Source of the DNA: Rhodanobacter sp. AS-Z3
GTDB lineage: Bacteria; Pseudomonadota; Gammaproteobacteria; Xanthomonadales; Rhodanobacteraceae
Assembly (NCBI RefSeq): GCF_029224025.1
Contig: NZ_CP119392.1
Coordinates: 3,929,001-3,993,000, forward strand
Length of the DNA stretch: 64,000 bases
Reading direction: 5' to 3'
Part shown: positions 44,547 through 53,565 of the stretch, one piece after another
Position numbering within the stretch: position 1 is the stretch's first letter
Layout of the letters: each line of letters opens with the position of its first letter
Program-made: the position numbers and the translations under genes
The notes under the pieces: model-generated
Databases searched by the model: none
Told to the model about the DNA's origin: nothing
What the model saw: only the letters and a program-made list of their open reading frames with translations

Positions 44547-46499
44547 ATGGACCCGTCAACGCTCGCTCCGCTCACCTTTGATGACTCCGCGATCGACTTC
44601 GCGGGTCGACGATTGCTGCGCGACGGCATTGAACAGCCGCTGGAGCCCAAAGCCTTCGCCGTGCTGGCTCTACTGGTCGGCACACCCGGCCGGGTCTACA
44701 CCCGCGACGAGATCCTCGACGCCGTCTGGGGCCATCGCAACATCACCCCGGGGGTGCTGAACCGGGTGATGACCCTGCTGCGGCACGCGCTTGGCGAGGA
44801 CGCGCAAGCCGCTCGCTACCTGCACACGGTGCATGGCGTGGGCTACCGCTTCGACCTTCCCGAATCTGCGCGCAGTGCATCCACCCAAGCCATGCCGGCA
44901 GCCGACGCGGCGACTGCGGCGCCGGTTTCCGTGCCATCCGCGGCCATGCGGCGGCGCGCCCGCGACCAGCGTGTCCTTCCGCGCGGCGTGCTGTGGTGGC
45001 TGCCGCTGCTGGCGTTGCTCGCCTTCGCGGGATGGGCATGGTGGCCGCGTACGCTGCCCGTAACGAAGCCGACGATGGAACGAAGCATTGCCGTGCTGCC
45101 TCTGGTCAATGCCAGCAACGACCCGCAGCAGCTGTACTTCTCCGATGGTCTGTCGGAGAACCTGATCGATGCTTTGTCGCACTTCAAAGGACTGAAGGTG
45201 ATCGGTCGCACCTCGGCCTTCCAGTTCCGCGACAGCAAGGACGACAGCGCGACCATCGGCCGCAAGCTTGGCGTGTCCCACTTGCTCACCGGCAGCGTGC
45301 AGCACGCCGGCGACGTCGTGCGCATCAACGCCTCGCTGACCCGCGCCGCCGATGGCAGCACGCTGTGGGCCGAGCACTACGATCGTCCGTACAGGAACCT
45401 GTTCGCCCTGCAGGACGAGATCGCCCGCGCCGTGGCCGATGCCTTGCAGGTGAAACTGCTGTCGCCCGAGCGGACAGCGCCGCCGAATGACCGGCCGCCC
45501 GGCGGCAGCATCGATGCCTACAGCGCCTATCTGCAGGGCCTGAGGTTTTGGCACGACCAGCAGTTCTCCCAGGCGGCGGAGCACATGACCCGGGCTGTGC
45601 AACTCGACCCGAACTACGCCGTGGCATGGGCCCACTTGTCGGGAGCGTGGAGTACCGTCGCGGCGTTCAAGAACGAAGACCCCGCGGTGGCCCGCGAACA
45701 CATGCGGGAGTCGCGCACCGCCGTGGACAAGGCGTTGCAACTGGCTCCCGGGCTGGGCCCGGCGCACGCTGCCCATGCCTATCTGCAGTTCTACAATTTC
45801 GATCACCGCGGGGCTCTGGCCGAGTGCCGCCGTGCCGTGCAGCTGGCCCCGGCCGATGGCACGGTCCTGAATGGCTGTGGATTTGTGCTGGGCGGCATCG
45901 GAAAGCTGGGTGAGGCGATCCAGCTGCGCGAGCAACTGATCTCGATCGAGCCGCTGTACACGGTGAACTATTACCAATACGCGAGTTTGCTGACGGCAAC
46001 TGGTCAGCTGGACAAGGCGACGAAGTATCTGCGCACCGCCGAAGGCCTGCCGCAGCCGGAATCGCTCCCATTTGACCTGCACTTGGAAATCGCCATCGCG
46101 CACGGCGACGCGAAGGGCGCGCAGGAGATCGCCCGCCATCAGTCTTCGCCGTGGCGGGAGATGAATCTGGCGATCGCGATGCAGATTTCCCCGGATCGAG
46201 CGGCAGCAGACGCTGCGCTGGCCGAGGTGCTCGCCGACAAGATCTGGGCGAAAACCAGCCCCTACGCCGTCGCGCAGGCCTATGCACTGCGCGGCGACGC
46301 GGACAACACCATGCAATGGCTGGAGCGCGCTCCGGCCGCCGACCTGCTTTTCATGCTGAGCGACCCGCTGATCCTGCGCTTCCGCGATGACCCACGCCTG
46401 ATTGCGTTCTGCCAAAAGACCGGTCTACCCCCGCCGGGCGAGAGTGAAGCCCTGAGCATTGACCAGATCCGCGGCACGGACGACGCACGGAAGCGCTGA
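44547..46499 (+). CDS. CadC-like winged-helix regulator with TolB-N and TPR domains
   Basis: 650 residues. An N-terminal OmpR-type DNA-binding domain (LEPKAFAVLALLVGTPGRVY, NRVMTLLRHALGED, TVHGVGYRF) is followed by a TM helix at about 148-166 (VLWWLPLLALLAFAGWAWWP). Then comes a periplasmic FlgO/TolB-like domain (SIAVLPLVNASNDPQQLYFS, LLTGSVQHAGDVVRINASL) and TPR repeats to the end. Such membrane-bound one-component regulators sense envelope conditions. It is divergent, 185 bases away, from the three exported proteins and probably controls them. AGGA precedes the ATG. Confidence 0.88.
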   Translation: MDPSTLAPLTFDDSAIDFAGRRLLRDGIEQPLEPKAFAVLALLVGTPGRVYTRDEILDAVWGHRNITPGVLNRVMTLLRHALGEDAQAARYLHTVHGVGYRFDLPESARSASTQAMPAADAATAAPVSVPSAAMRRRARDQRVLPRGVLWWLPLLALLAFAGWAWWPRTLPVTKPTMERSIAVLPLVNASNDPQQLYFSDGLSENLIDALSHFKGLKVIGRTSAFQFRDSKDDSATIGRKLGVSHLLTGSVQHAGDVVRINASLTRAADGSTLWAEHYDRPYRNLFALQDEIARAVADALQVKLLSPERTAPPNDRPPGGSIDAYSAYLQGLRFWHDQQFSQAAEHMTRAVQLDPNYAVAWAHLSGAWSTVAAFKNEDPAVAREHMRESRTAVDKALQLAPGLGPAHAAHAYLQFYNFDHRGALAECRRAVQLAPADGTVLNGCGFVLGGIGKLGEAIQLREQLISIEPLYTVNYYQYASLLTATGQLDKATKYLRTAEGLPQPESLPFDLHLEIAIAHGDAKGAQEIARHQSSPWREMNLAIAMQISPDRAAADAALAEVLADKIWAKTSPYAVAQAYALRGDADNTMQWLERAPAADLLFMLSDPLILRFRDDPRLIAFCQKTGLPPPGESEALSIDQIRGTDDARKR

Positions 46500-46775
46500 C
46501 AAGCGTCTTTTCCGTTCTGGCGTTCCAACTTTTGTCGCCGCATGACGCGCTGGCTTGAACCGCTCGCCGGATTCAGCGGCGAAGCCGAACCACGCAAGCC
46601 GATATGCGTGAGCGTATTGGCCGTCCGTTCTGCCGATCCGCGCCCGACTCCCCTCCACGCGCTCCGACCATGGCCACTCCGGCGGCGTCCAGCGCTGGTC
46701 GGCCCGCTCGGTCAGATACGCGAGGCAGGCGGATCACCCTATACACTGCACGCTTTCCGACCGAAGGCAACAACC

Positions 46776-47054
46776 ATGGCCGAGCGTGAGTTCGACAATT
46801 ACCTTGCCCGCTCCGGCGCCACCCTGGAAGGCTCGCGTTATTCCGCATGGCTGGCGATCACTCCGCGCGGACACGGTTTTCCCGCGTATTACGCGATCTG
46901 CGAGAACCGCAGCTTCCGCGACAAGACCGTGGCCGAAGCGGCCGCCGCCAAGGCGCTGGGCGAGATGAGTGGGCTGGAAGACGACGGCACGCCGATCTTC
47001 CCCGAAGGCTATACCGGCTTCGACGACGACAAACCCGCCGATACCGACGACTGA
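46776..47054 (+). CDS. small acidic protein, function unknown
   Basis: 92 residues. The sequence EFDNYLARSGATLEGSRYSA, then WLAITPRGHGFPAYYAICEN and an acidic tail (FDDDKPADTDD), looks like a genuine soluble protein, but I do not recognise the family. The in-frame ATG at 46776 is chosen as the last one before this block; an open frame extends further upstream without protein-like composition. Convergent with the HAD hydrolase gene. Confidence 0.65.
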   Translation: MAEREFDNYLARSGATLEGSRYSAWLAITPRGHGFPAYYAICENRSFRDKTVAEAAAAKALGEMSGLEDDGTPIFPEGYTGFDDDKPADTDD

Positions 47055-47056
47055 AT

Positions 47057-47770
47057 CTACGCCGCGCGCAAGGCCAGTTGCGCGATCGCTGCGGCAATGG
47101 CGCCCGGCGCATCGACCGCCAGCACGTGCGGATCGTGGTCGCTCAGGCCATTCTCCAGCTCATGCGCCCAGGTCACGTGATACGGCATGTGCACGCCCCA
47201 GCCACCCAGCCGTACCACCGGCTCGATGTCGGAGCGCAACGAGTTGCCGACCATCGCAAATTGCGCGGGCTGCAGGTCGAACTCACCCAGTACACGCTGG
47301 TAGGTGGCAGCATTTTTCTCGGAGACGATTTCAATGCGGCCGAACAGATCAGCCAGCCCGGACTGCGCCACCTTCTTTTCCTGATGAAACAGGTCGCCCT
47401 TGGTGATCAGCACAACCGGATAGTTTTTTGCCACCGCCTCGACTGCCTGACGAATACCCGGCAGCAGTTCCACCGGATGCTGTAACACGTGCTTGCCCAA
47501 TTCGATCAGCTGATGGATGTCGACCGCGCTGATGCGGTGGTCGGTCAGCGTAATCGCGGTTTCCACCATCGACAGGGCCATGCCTTTCGCGCCGTAACCG
47601 AATAGCGCGAGGTTGCGCTGTTCGGTGGCCAGCATGCGCTCATGCACGCGCCCGTCACCGAGGTCGACATAGCGACCAACGATTCGGGCGAACTCCTCGT
47701 TGGCTGCGCGGTAATAGCCTTCGCTATGCCACAGCGTGTCGTCACCGTCGAAGCCGATCAGTTGCAGCAT
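47057..47770 (-). CDS. HAD family hydrolase
   Basis: 237 residues. HAD motif I is GFDGDDTLWHSEG with the nucleophile Asp, motif II is VLITKGD and motif III/IV is MVGNSLRSDIEPVVRLG. The cap domain falls between, as in phosphoglycolate-phosphatase-like members. The substrate cannot be told. ATG at 47770 begins MLQLIGFDGDD. It lies 16 bases downstream of the DUF6630-like gene in the same direction. Confidence 0.9.
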   Translation of the reverse strand: MLQLIGFDGDDTLWHSEGYYRAANEEFARIVGRYVDLGDGRVHERMLATEQRNLALFGYGAKGMALSMVETAITLTDHRISAVDIHQLIELGKHVLQHPVELLPGIRQAVEAVAKNYPVVLITKGDLFHQEKKVAQSGLADLFGRIEIVSEKNAATYQRVLGEFDLQPAQFAMVGNSLRSDIEPVVRLGGWGVHMPYHVTWAHELENGLSDHDPHVLAVDAPGAIAAAIAQLALRAA

Positions 47771-47786
47771 GGGCGTTCCAGAGCGC

Positions 47787-48305
47787 TCAGCCGACGTCGC
47801 GCGCCAGTCGCAGGTTGATATGCAGCGTGGTGGCCAGTTCGCGCATCGGTTCGTTGTCGCGACTCAGGGTGATCCAGCCAGCGTACGAATCGTCGGCCGT
47901 TTCCCAGCTCCACAAGGTGTAGCCAGCTTCGGCCAGGCGGTCGCTGGCAATGCCCAGCACGCTGCCGGCATCGCGATCTTCAAAGTAGTCGTCATCGCCA
48001 GGATCGCCGTTCCAGTCGATCCACAGGTTCCAGCGCGCACTGAGTTCGTCCAGCGCCTGCACCAGCGAGCGCAGGTCATCTTCAGCGGTCATGAAGCCCG
48101 AACGCCAGTCGATCACCCGCGCAATCAATTCCACCGGCTCACTTTCGTCACCGTCGGCCACCGCCTCGCGGTACGCGGCAAACTGCTGCAACGCAGTTTC
48201 TTCGTCGCCGGGATTGATCAGCAGCAGCAACTGCCACACTTTCGCTTCGAGCGAGTCGTCCTCCTCGAGATCGGGGTCGTCTTCGTAATCATCCTGGTCA
48301 CGCAT
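47787..48305 (-). CDS. acidic protein, possibly DUF6630
   Basis: 172 residues, strongly acidic N-terminus (DYEDDPDLEEDDSLEAK), then a soluble alpha/beta domain (LLLLINPGDEETALQQFAAY, WNLWIDWNGDPGDDDYFED, DSYAGWITLSRDNEPMRELA). It reminds me of the DUF6630 family, but that identification is tentative. Function unknown. Likely cotranscribed with the HAD hydrolase gene. Confidence 0.75.
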   Translation of the reverse strand: MRDQDDYEDDPDLEEDDSLEAKVWQLLLLINPGDEETALQQFAAYREAVADGDESEPVELIARVIDWRSGFMTAEDDLRSLVQALDELSARWNLWIDWNGDPGDDDYFEDRDAGSVLGIASDRLAEAGYTLWSWETADDSYAGWITLSRDNEPMRELATTLHINLRLARDVG

Positions 48306-48462
48306 GCGCTAGCTCCGCCATGATGGAGGTGGCATGGCTCACCGACGCGAAAACGGCGGTAGCCGACACGCCAGGCGCGCGCTGGTTCGCGGGGTTTGAT
48401 TCGGGAAACGCCATGACATCCTCGATGGAAAATGCCCGCGCCGTGAGCGGCGGCGGGCGAGC

Positions 48463-49050
48463 ATGGATAATGCCGCAATGCCTACCCCGCCCGATACCTC
48501 CAGCATGCTGTCCTGCCAGCCAATCGCGTTCGTGCGTTCACCTTACGCGCGGCGGATCGACGCGCCGCATCAATCCACCGTGGTGGCAGGCACGGAAACG
48601 GCGGCAGCGGCCGAGGCAACGATCGAGTTCGTGGCCGACTTTCCGGTGGCGGCTTATCGTGACCTGGCCGGCTTCGAGCGGATCTGGCTGGTGTTCGCCT
48701 TCCATCGCAGCGAAGGCTGGAAGGCCGAGGTGCGCCCGCCGCGCGGTGGCGGCAAGCGCAGCGTGCTGGCCACGCGTTCGCCACACCGACCGAATGCGAT
48801 CGGGCTATCCGCCGTCGAATTGGTGGCGGTGGCTGACGACCAACTGCAAGTGCGCGGCATTGACCTGCTCGACGGCACGCCGATTCTCGATATCAAGCCG
48901 TATGTGCCCTACGCCGACGCCTTTCCCGGCGCACGCGCCGGCTGGATCGACACCATCGACGCCAGCCAGGGCCGCCATTCCGCGCCCGGGCCGCGCAAAC
49001 CACGCCAACCGCGGGCGCGCGACCCCAAGGATGACCTCAGCGAATCATGA
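48463..49050 (+). CDS. trmO: tRNA (t6A37) N6-methyltransferase TrmO
   Basis: 195 residues. TsaA/TrmO beta-barrel motifs: PIAFVRSPYARRIDAPHQS, GFERIWLVFAFHR and SVLATRSPHRPNAIGLSAVEL. It methylates the threonylcarbamoyl adenosine at position 37 of tRNA-Thr using SAM. It is shorter than E. coli TrmO (about 235) and seems to lack part of the C-terminal domain, ending in an Arg/Pro-rich tail. Start 48463 or the in-frame ATG at 48478. Confidence 0.9.
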   Translation: MDNAAMPTPPDTSSMLSCQPIAFVRSPYARRIDAPHQSTVVAGTETAAAAEATIEFVADFPVAAYRDLAGFERIWLVFAFHRSEGWKAEVRPPRGGGKRSVLATRSPHRPNAIGLSAVELVAVADDQLQVRGIDLLDGTPILDIKPYVPYADAFPGARAGWIDTIDASQGRHSAPGPRKPRQPRARDPKDDLSES

Positions 49051-49290
49051 ACAACTGCCGCAGCAGGTGCTGCCGCCGCTGACGTGGATCTGCCGCGGTT
49101 CGGAGAGGCGGCTGGCCTGATAGCCCGCTTCCTGCAACGCGCTGATGACCTGGCCGGAAGTCAGCTGTGCCGACACGTCGATTTGCCCCGCGGCGAGATC
49201 GCCGGTAACCGTCGCGTTGGCGTCATGGGCCCGCAGAATCGCGGCAATGGCGCCGGTGTCACCGGCAAGATCCTTCACTTCAAACAACAT
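49045..49290 (-). CDS. HMA-like small protein with C-terminal CCGSC
   Basis: 81 residues from the ATG at 49290 (CTGGAGA upstream). The order of strands and helices (MLFEVKDLAG, AIAAILRAHD, ANATVTGDLA, VISALQEAGYQA) resembles a heavy-metal-associated ferredoxin-like fold, but the usual CxxC loop after the first strand is absent. Instead the last eight residues STCCGSCS contain three Cys. This suggests a relocated metal site; function is not proven. A perfect palindrome lies 72 bases upstream. Confidence 0.7.
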   Translation of the reverse strand: MLFEVKDLAGDTGAIAAILRAHDANATVTGDLAAGQIDVSAQLTSGQVISALQEAGYQASRLSEPRQIHVSGGSTCCGSCS

Positions 49291-49361
49291 CGCGATAGTC
49301 TCCAGGAGAGCGCGGAACATCCGCACAAGCCCGCGATGATGCCGGCTTGGCCCGTCACGCG

Positions 49362-49379
49362 CCCTGATCCGGATCAGGG
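49362..49379. promoter_or_regulatory. 18-bp perfect palindrome, FNR/CRP-family-like
   Basis: CCCTGATCCGGATCAGGG is its own reverse complement. The core CTGAT-N4-ATCAG differs from the FNR/ANR consensus TTGAT-N4-ATCAA only at its outer bases. It lies 72-89 bases upstream of the HMA-like gene start, a plausible activator position. Confidence 0.5.
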
Positions 49380-49647
49380 TGCTGCGGCGCCGGTTGCGTC
49401 AGCCAAGGCCACGCAGTCGCGACTTCTGAGACCGCCCGCTGGCAACCTGCCCGGGTCGTAGCGAAAGCCTTCGCACACGGCGCCCGATGCACTTGGCAGT
49501 GGTCGGTTCAAACTTTGCCGCGCCAGACTCCCGTCCGGCGCTGCTTTTTTGCGTGTCGCACCGACCAAGCTGAACGACAACAATGTCGTGAGCGTCCGTC
49601 GACATGGGGCGAGTTACCCTCGTCACGTATCCAGACGGAGACTTTCC

Positions 49648-50484
49648 ATGAAAACCTTCCTGTGGCTGTTGCCGCTGGCATTCGCCGCCTGCACCTCTTC
49701 CCGCCCGTCCGCCGTGCCGACAGCCGAGGCGTCTGCCGCGCGTACGTCCTCGTCGGCGACAACGCCAGTACCGGTCGCGACGAGCACATCGGAACTGGGC
49801 AGCTACCACTGGCAATTGCACGATGCCGTCGATGGCAACAACCGGCGCCTCGCCAGCCTGTTCGACGACTCCGGCAAGCCATTGCAACTCGACTTCAGTG
49901 GCGACCACCTCAGCGTCAGCCATGCCTGCAACGGCATCGGCGGCAACTACAAGATCGTCGATGGCCACCTGGTCACCGGCGCGCTGCTGCAAACCATGAT
50001 GGCCTGCCCCGACCCCACCTTGATGCAGCGCGAAAGCACGATCAAGCGCGTACTGCGGGCCAGCCCGGCACTGACCCATTCGAACACCGGCGGCAAGCCT
50101 GTGCTGGTGCTGTCCGCTGCCGACGGCACCACCCTCACCTTTGCCGGCCAGCCCACCGCCGAGACACGCTACGGCGGCCCCGGCAGCATCGAATTCCTGG
50201 AGGTCGCGGCCGCAGACGCGGATTGCCCGCAGCCACTGCCGGCCCAGAAGAACTGCCTCAAGGTGCGCCAGCTCCACTACGACGCCCAAGGCCTGCGCAC
50301 CGGCGAGCCCGGAACATGGCGGACGCTGACGCAACCGATCGAAGGCTATGAACACCAGCCCGGCATGCGCAACGTGCTGCGGGTGAAGCGCTACACGCTG
50401 ACACATTCACCGGCTGACACATCGTCGACGGCCTATGTACTGGACCTGGTGGTGGAAAGCGAAGCGGTCACTCCAGCGGCGTAG
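49648..50484 (+). CDS. META and DUF4377 domain lipoprotein
   Basis: 278 residues. The lipobox LAFAAC gives a lipidated Cys15. After a Ser/Thr/Ala-rich spacer comes a META domain (SYHWQLHDAVDGNNRRLASL, HACNGIGGNYKIVDG, MMACPDPTLMQRES), then a DUF4377 domain (CPQPLPAQKNCLKVRQLHYD, GYEHQPGMRNVLRVKRY). META proteins such as HslJ are heat-inducible or linked to motility and novobiocin resistance in E. coli; the function here is unknown. It is anchored to a membrane from the periplasmic side. Confidence 0.88.
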   Translation: MKTFLWLLPLAFAACTSSRPSAVPTAEASAARTSSSATTPVPVATSTSELGSYHWQLHDAVDGNNRRLASLFDDSGKPLQLDFSGDHLSVSHACNGIGGNYKIVDGHLVTGALLQTMMACPDPTLMQRESTIKRVLRASPALTHSNTGGKPVLVLSAADGTTLTFAGQPTAETRYGGPGSIEFLEVAAADADCPQPLPAQKNCLKVRQLHYDAQGLRTGEPGTWRTLTQPIEGYEHQPGMRNVLRVKRYTLTHSPADTSSTAYVLDLVVESEAVTPAA

Positions 50485-50510
50485 AGCCCTTGTCACCGCA
50501 GCCAACGCAC

Positions 50511-50924
50511 TCAGCGCGATTCGTCGCGCGAAGTTGGCAGCCGGGCGATGACCAACAGCAACACCACCATCAGGCCCGCCAGCATCCATGGCAGCCATGG
50601 ATGCGCGTGAAACCATGCAATCGTCGCAAGCATCGACACGGTGACCATCAGCAGCGCCGTACGGCGCGTTCGACGCGACACGCTACGCTCCTGCTCCCAA
50701 CGTTTTATCACCGGCCCCAACCGCGGTCGCGACAACAGCCAGCGATGCCAGCGCGGCGAAGCACGCGACCAGCACGCCGCCGTCAGCAGCAGAAACGGAA
50801 CCGTCGGCAACAACGGCAGAAAGATGCCAAGCAGACCCAGCAGCAGCGACAAAGCTCCCACACCGAACAGCACGCCGCGCACAAACCGGCTGCGACTTGT
50901 TGGCGGCACAGGCGAGTTGGGCAT
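50511..50924 (-). CDS. YbaN/DUF454 family membrane protein
   Basis: 137 residues with helices at GVLFGVGALSLLLGLLGIFL, PTVPFLLLTAACWSRASPRW and WLPWMLAGLMVVLLLVIA. The GIFLPLLPTVPFLLL and RPRLGPVIKRWEQE segments are the DUF454 (YbaN) signature. Function unknown. The ATG at 50924 is used; a TTG four codons earlier is possible. It is 60 bases downstream of the M3 peptidase terminator. Confidence 0.88.
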   Translation of the reverse strand: MPNSPVPPTSRSRFVRGVLFGVGALSLLLGLLGIFLPLLPTVPFLLLTAACWSRASPRWHRWLLSRPRLGPVIKRWEQERSVSRRTRRTALLMVTVSMLATIAWFHAHPWLPWMLAGLMVVLLLVIARLPTSRDESR

Positions 50925-50986
50925 CGAGATAAGCAACCGTGGAAAGGTCAGCAGGGAGACTCTAGCGCACGAGCCGACCAGCCACG

Positions 50987-51015
50987 AAAAAGCCGCCCGG
51001 TGTCATCCGGACGGC
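50987..51015 (-). terminator. intrinsic terminator after M3 peptidase
   Basis: On the minus strand GCCGTCCGG, loop ATGACA, CCGGGCGGC is a 9-pair stem with one wobble, followed by TTTTT. It begins 24 bases after the peptidase stop. Confidence 0.9.
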
Positions 51016-51038
51016 CGTTCGGTTTGACGCTTTGCGGA

Positions 51039-53231
51039 TCAGTCGACCGAGGCGTCCAGACCGCGACGCTTCAACAGCGGCTCGATCTGCGGCGCGTGAC
51101 CGGCGAAGTCCTGGAACAATTGCAGCGCATCCTTGCTGCCGCCCCGCGACAGCAGCGTCGCGCGGAAGCGGTCGCCATTGGCGCGGGTCAGCCCACCGTT
51201 GGCCTTGATCCAGTCCACCGTGTTCGCATCCAGCACTTCGGACCAGATATAGGCGCAATAACCGGCCGCATAACCGCCCATGATGTGGCTGAAATACGGC
51301 GTGCGATAGCGCGGCGGTACCGGCGCGTAATCGGTACCGTTGGCTTTCAATGCAGCAGCTTCGAACGCCATCACACCGCCGGCCTCGGGGATCTTGTCCG
51401 CACCGACCTGATGCCAGCTCTGGTCGAGCATGGCCGAGCCCAGATACTCGGTCGTGGCAAAGCCCTGGTTGAATTTCGATGCGGCCAGCACCTTGTCCAG
51501 CAGTTCCTTCGGCATCGGCGCACCGGTCTGGTAGTGCTTGGCGTAGTTGGCCAGCACGCTCGGCCAGTCGGCCCACATCTCGTTCACCTGCGAGGGGAAT
51601 TCAACGAAGTCGCGCGGCACGCTGGTGCCGCTGAAGTACGGGTATTGCACGTTCGAAAACATGCCGTGCAGCGCATGGCCGAACTCATGGAACATCGTGT
51701 TCACTTCATCCCAGGTCAACAAGGTCGGACCGCTGGCCGGCTTGGTGATGTTGAGGTGATTCGCCACGATCGGCAGGTTGCCGGTGAGCCCGGACTGCTG
51801 CACGTAGGAGTTCATCCACGCGCCGCCACGCTTGGACGGACGGGCGTACATGTCAGCCAGGAAAATCGCCAGCTGCTTGCCGTCGGCGTCGTAGACGTCG
51901 TACACCAGCACGTCCGGCTCATACACCGGCAGATCGGTGCGCTGCTTGAAGCTGAGTCCGTAAAGCTGGCCGGCGGCATAGAACACGCCGTGCTCCAGCA
52001 CGTTCTTCATTTCCAGATACGGCTTGAGCTGGCCTTCGTCGAAGTTGTACTTCTCGGCGCGCACCTTCTCGGTGTAATACGCCCAGTCCCACGCCGCCAG
52101 CTGGAACGTCGGCTCGCCCTTGGCCGCCTGCTCCTTGTCGATCATCGCCTGCAAAGCTGCACCCTCGCGCTTTGCATTGGCCACCGCAGGCGGTGCCAGC
52201 CGCGTGAGCATCGCGTTGACCGCTTCCGGCGTTTTCGCCGTCTCGTCGGCCAGCACATAGGCGGCATACGTGGGATAGCCAAGCATCTGCGCTTTTTCCG
52301 CACGCAACTTCAGCACCTGCGAGACGATCGCGGTGTTGTCATACGCATTGCCGCGACTGCCGCGTGCAGCCGAAGCCTCGTAGATTCGCTGGCGCAACTG
52401 GCGATTCTGCAATTCGGCAAGCGGCGGCTGGCCGGTGGTGTTGAGCAGCGCGATCACGTACTTGCCGTCCAGTCCTTTCGTCTTCGCAGCAGCGGCAGCG
52501 GCACCGATCTGCTCGTCGGTAAGCCCGGCCAACTCTTGCTTCGTATCGACCACCACGGCTGAGTCGTTCACCTCGGCCAGCACGTTCTGGCTGAACTTCG
52601 TACCCAGCTTGGCCAGCTCGCCGTTGATCTGCTTCAGATGCGCTTGCTGATCCGCAGACAGCTTGGCGCCGGCACGCACGAAATCGGTGTGATAACGCTC
52701 GACCAGTCGCTCGCTTTCGGCGTCCAGACCCAACTGGTTGCGAGTGTCGTACAGTGTCTGGATGCGCGCGAACAGTTGCGGATTCAGTGCCACCGCATCG
52801 CGATGTGCGGCCAGCTTGGGCGCGTAATCAGCCTGGATCGCCTTGCGTGCATCATTGGTGTCGGCACCGACCAGGCTGAAGAACACCGTCGAAGTACGAC
52901 TCAGGATCTGCCCGGATTTCTCCAGTGCCCGAATGGTGTTGTCGAACGTCGGCGCTTCGCTGTTGCCGGCGATCACGTCGATTTCCTGCAGATGCTCGGC
53001 CATGCCACGGTCGAAGGCCGGACCGAAATCGCTATCCTTGATCTTGTCGAACTGCGGGTAGTGCAGCGGCAACGGGCTTTCGCTGAAAAACGGATTGCCG
53101 GTGGCGGCCGCTACCGTATCGGCATGCGTCTGATTGCTGGCCGATGCGTTCTTGTCGCTGCCGGTGTCGCTGCAGCCGGCCACGGAGCCTGACAGGGCAA
53201 TGGCCAGGGCCAGCGCGATGGGATGCTTCAT
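51039..53231 (-). CDS. dcp: M3 family peptidyl-dipeptidase, lipoprotein
   Basis: 730 residues. The start at 53231 gives a lipoprotein signal with Cys20 in GSVAGC. The M3 zinc site HEFGH is at residues 515-519 (MFHEFGHALHGMFSNVQYP) with the following Glu in DFVEFPSQVNEMW. The overall match is to the Dcp/oligopeptidase A clade, which removes C-terminal dipeptides. Anchoring at the cell envelope suggests it digests imported or periplasmic peptides. The C-terminus PQIEPLLKRRGL is typical of Dcp. Confidence 0.92.
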   Translation of the reverse strand: MKHPIALALAIALSGSVAGCSDTGSDKNASASNQTHADTVAAATGNPFFSESPLPLHYPQFDKIKDSDFGPAFDRGMAEHLQEIDVIAGNSEAPTFDNTIRALEKSGQILSRTSTVFFSLVGADTNDARKAIQADYAPKLAAHRDAVALNPQLFARIQTLYDTRNQLGLDAESERLVERYHTDFVRAGAKLSADQQAHLKQINGELAKLGTKFSQNVLAEVNDSAVVVDTKQELAGLTDEQIGAAAAAAKTKGLDGKYVIALLNTTGQPPLAELQNRQLRQRIYEASAARGSRGNAYDNTAIVSQVLKLRAEKAQMLGYPTYAAYVLADETAKTPEAVNAMLTRLAPPAVANAKREGAALQAMIDKEQAAKGEPTFQLAAWDWAYYTEKVRAEKYNFDEGQLKPYLEMKNVLEHGVFYAAGQLYGLSFKQRTDLPVYEPDVLVYDVYDADGKQLAIFLADMYARPSKRGGAWMNSYVQQSGLTGNLPIVANHLNITKPASGPTLLTWDEVNTMFHEFGHALHGMFSNVQYPYFSGTSVPRDFVEFPSQVNEMWADWPSVLANYAKHYQTGAPMPKELLDKVLAASKFNQGFATTEYLGSAMLDQSWHQVGADKIPEAGGVMAFEAAALKANGTDYAPVPPRYRTPYFSHIMGGYAAGYCAYIWSEVLDANTVDWIKANGGLTRANGDRFRATLLSRGGSKDALQLFQDFAGHAPQIEPLLKRRGLDASVD

Positions 53232-53370
53232 GGTGGTGTCTCGTCGAGGATGGACCCTCGATCCTAGTCGAACGACACCACCATCACCCATGACTAAAGT
53301 TACAAGCCGCCGCTATCAGGCCCACGGCCTACGCCTGACGGACGTGCCCATGCGCGCCGTGCCTGTCGTA

Positions 53371-53565
53371 TCAGGCACGCGGACAAGTTGTCGCACCTGG
53401 CGCCGCCGTGCAAGTAGCCCGCGCGGTGGCAGGCGTGGTGGACGCTTGCGCGGCAACCAGTCGCACGCTGTCCGGCGTTGTCGTCAACATCGCACCCATC
53501 ACCAGGGTGCACAGCGCAAAGCAGGTGGCAAACAATCCGGCAATCATCATCGATTCGTATTTCAT
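53371..53565 (-). CDS. small membrane or exported protein
   Basis: 64 residues. From the ATG at 53565 (GGAG upstream) the N-terminus MKYESMMIAGLFATCFALCT is hydrophobic, a signal peptide or single TM helix, and is followed by an Ala/Thr-rich tail with CTAAPGATTCPRA (two Cys). No recognised family. It stands between the M3 peptidase and the DUF4087 region. Confidence 0.5.
   Translation of the reverse strand: MKYESMMIAGLFATCFALCTLVMGAMLTTTPDSVRLVAAQASTTPATARATCTAAPGATTCPRA

Noticed and set aside
44670..46415. 581-codon minus-strand open frame opposite the CadC-like regulator
   Set aside because: Composition is shadow-like (Gln/Arg/His) and it has no domain signature; the regulator frame is coherent across DNA-binding, TM and TPR parts.
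50490..52562. 690-codon plus-strand open frame opposite the M3 peptidase and YbaN genes
   Set aside because: It spans two genes and a terminator on the other strand and shows no protein family features.
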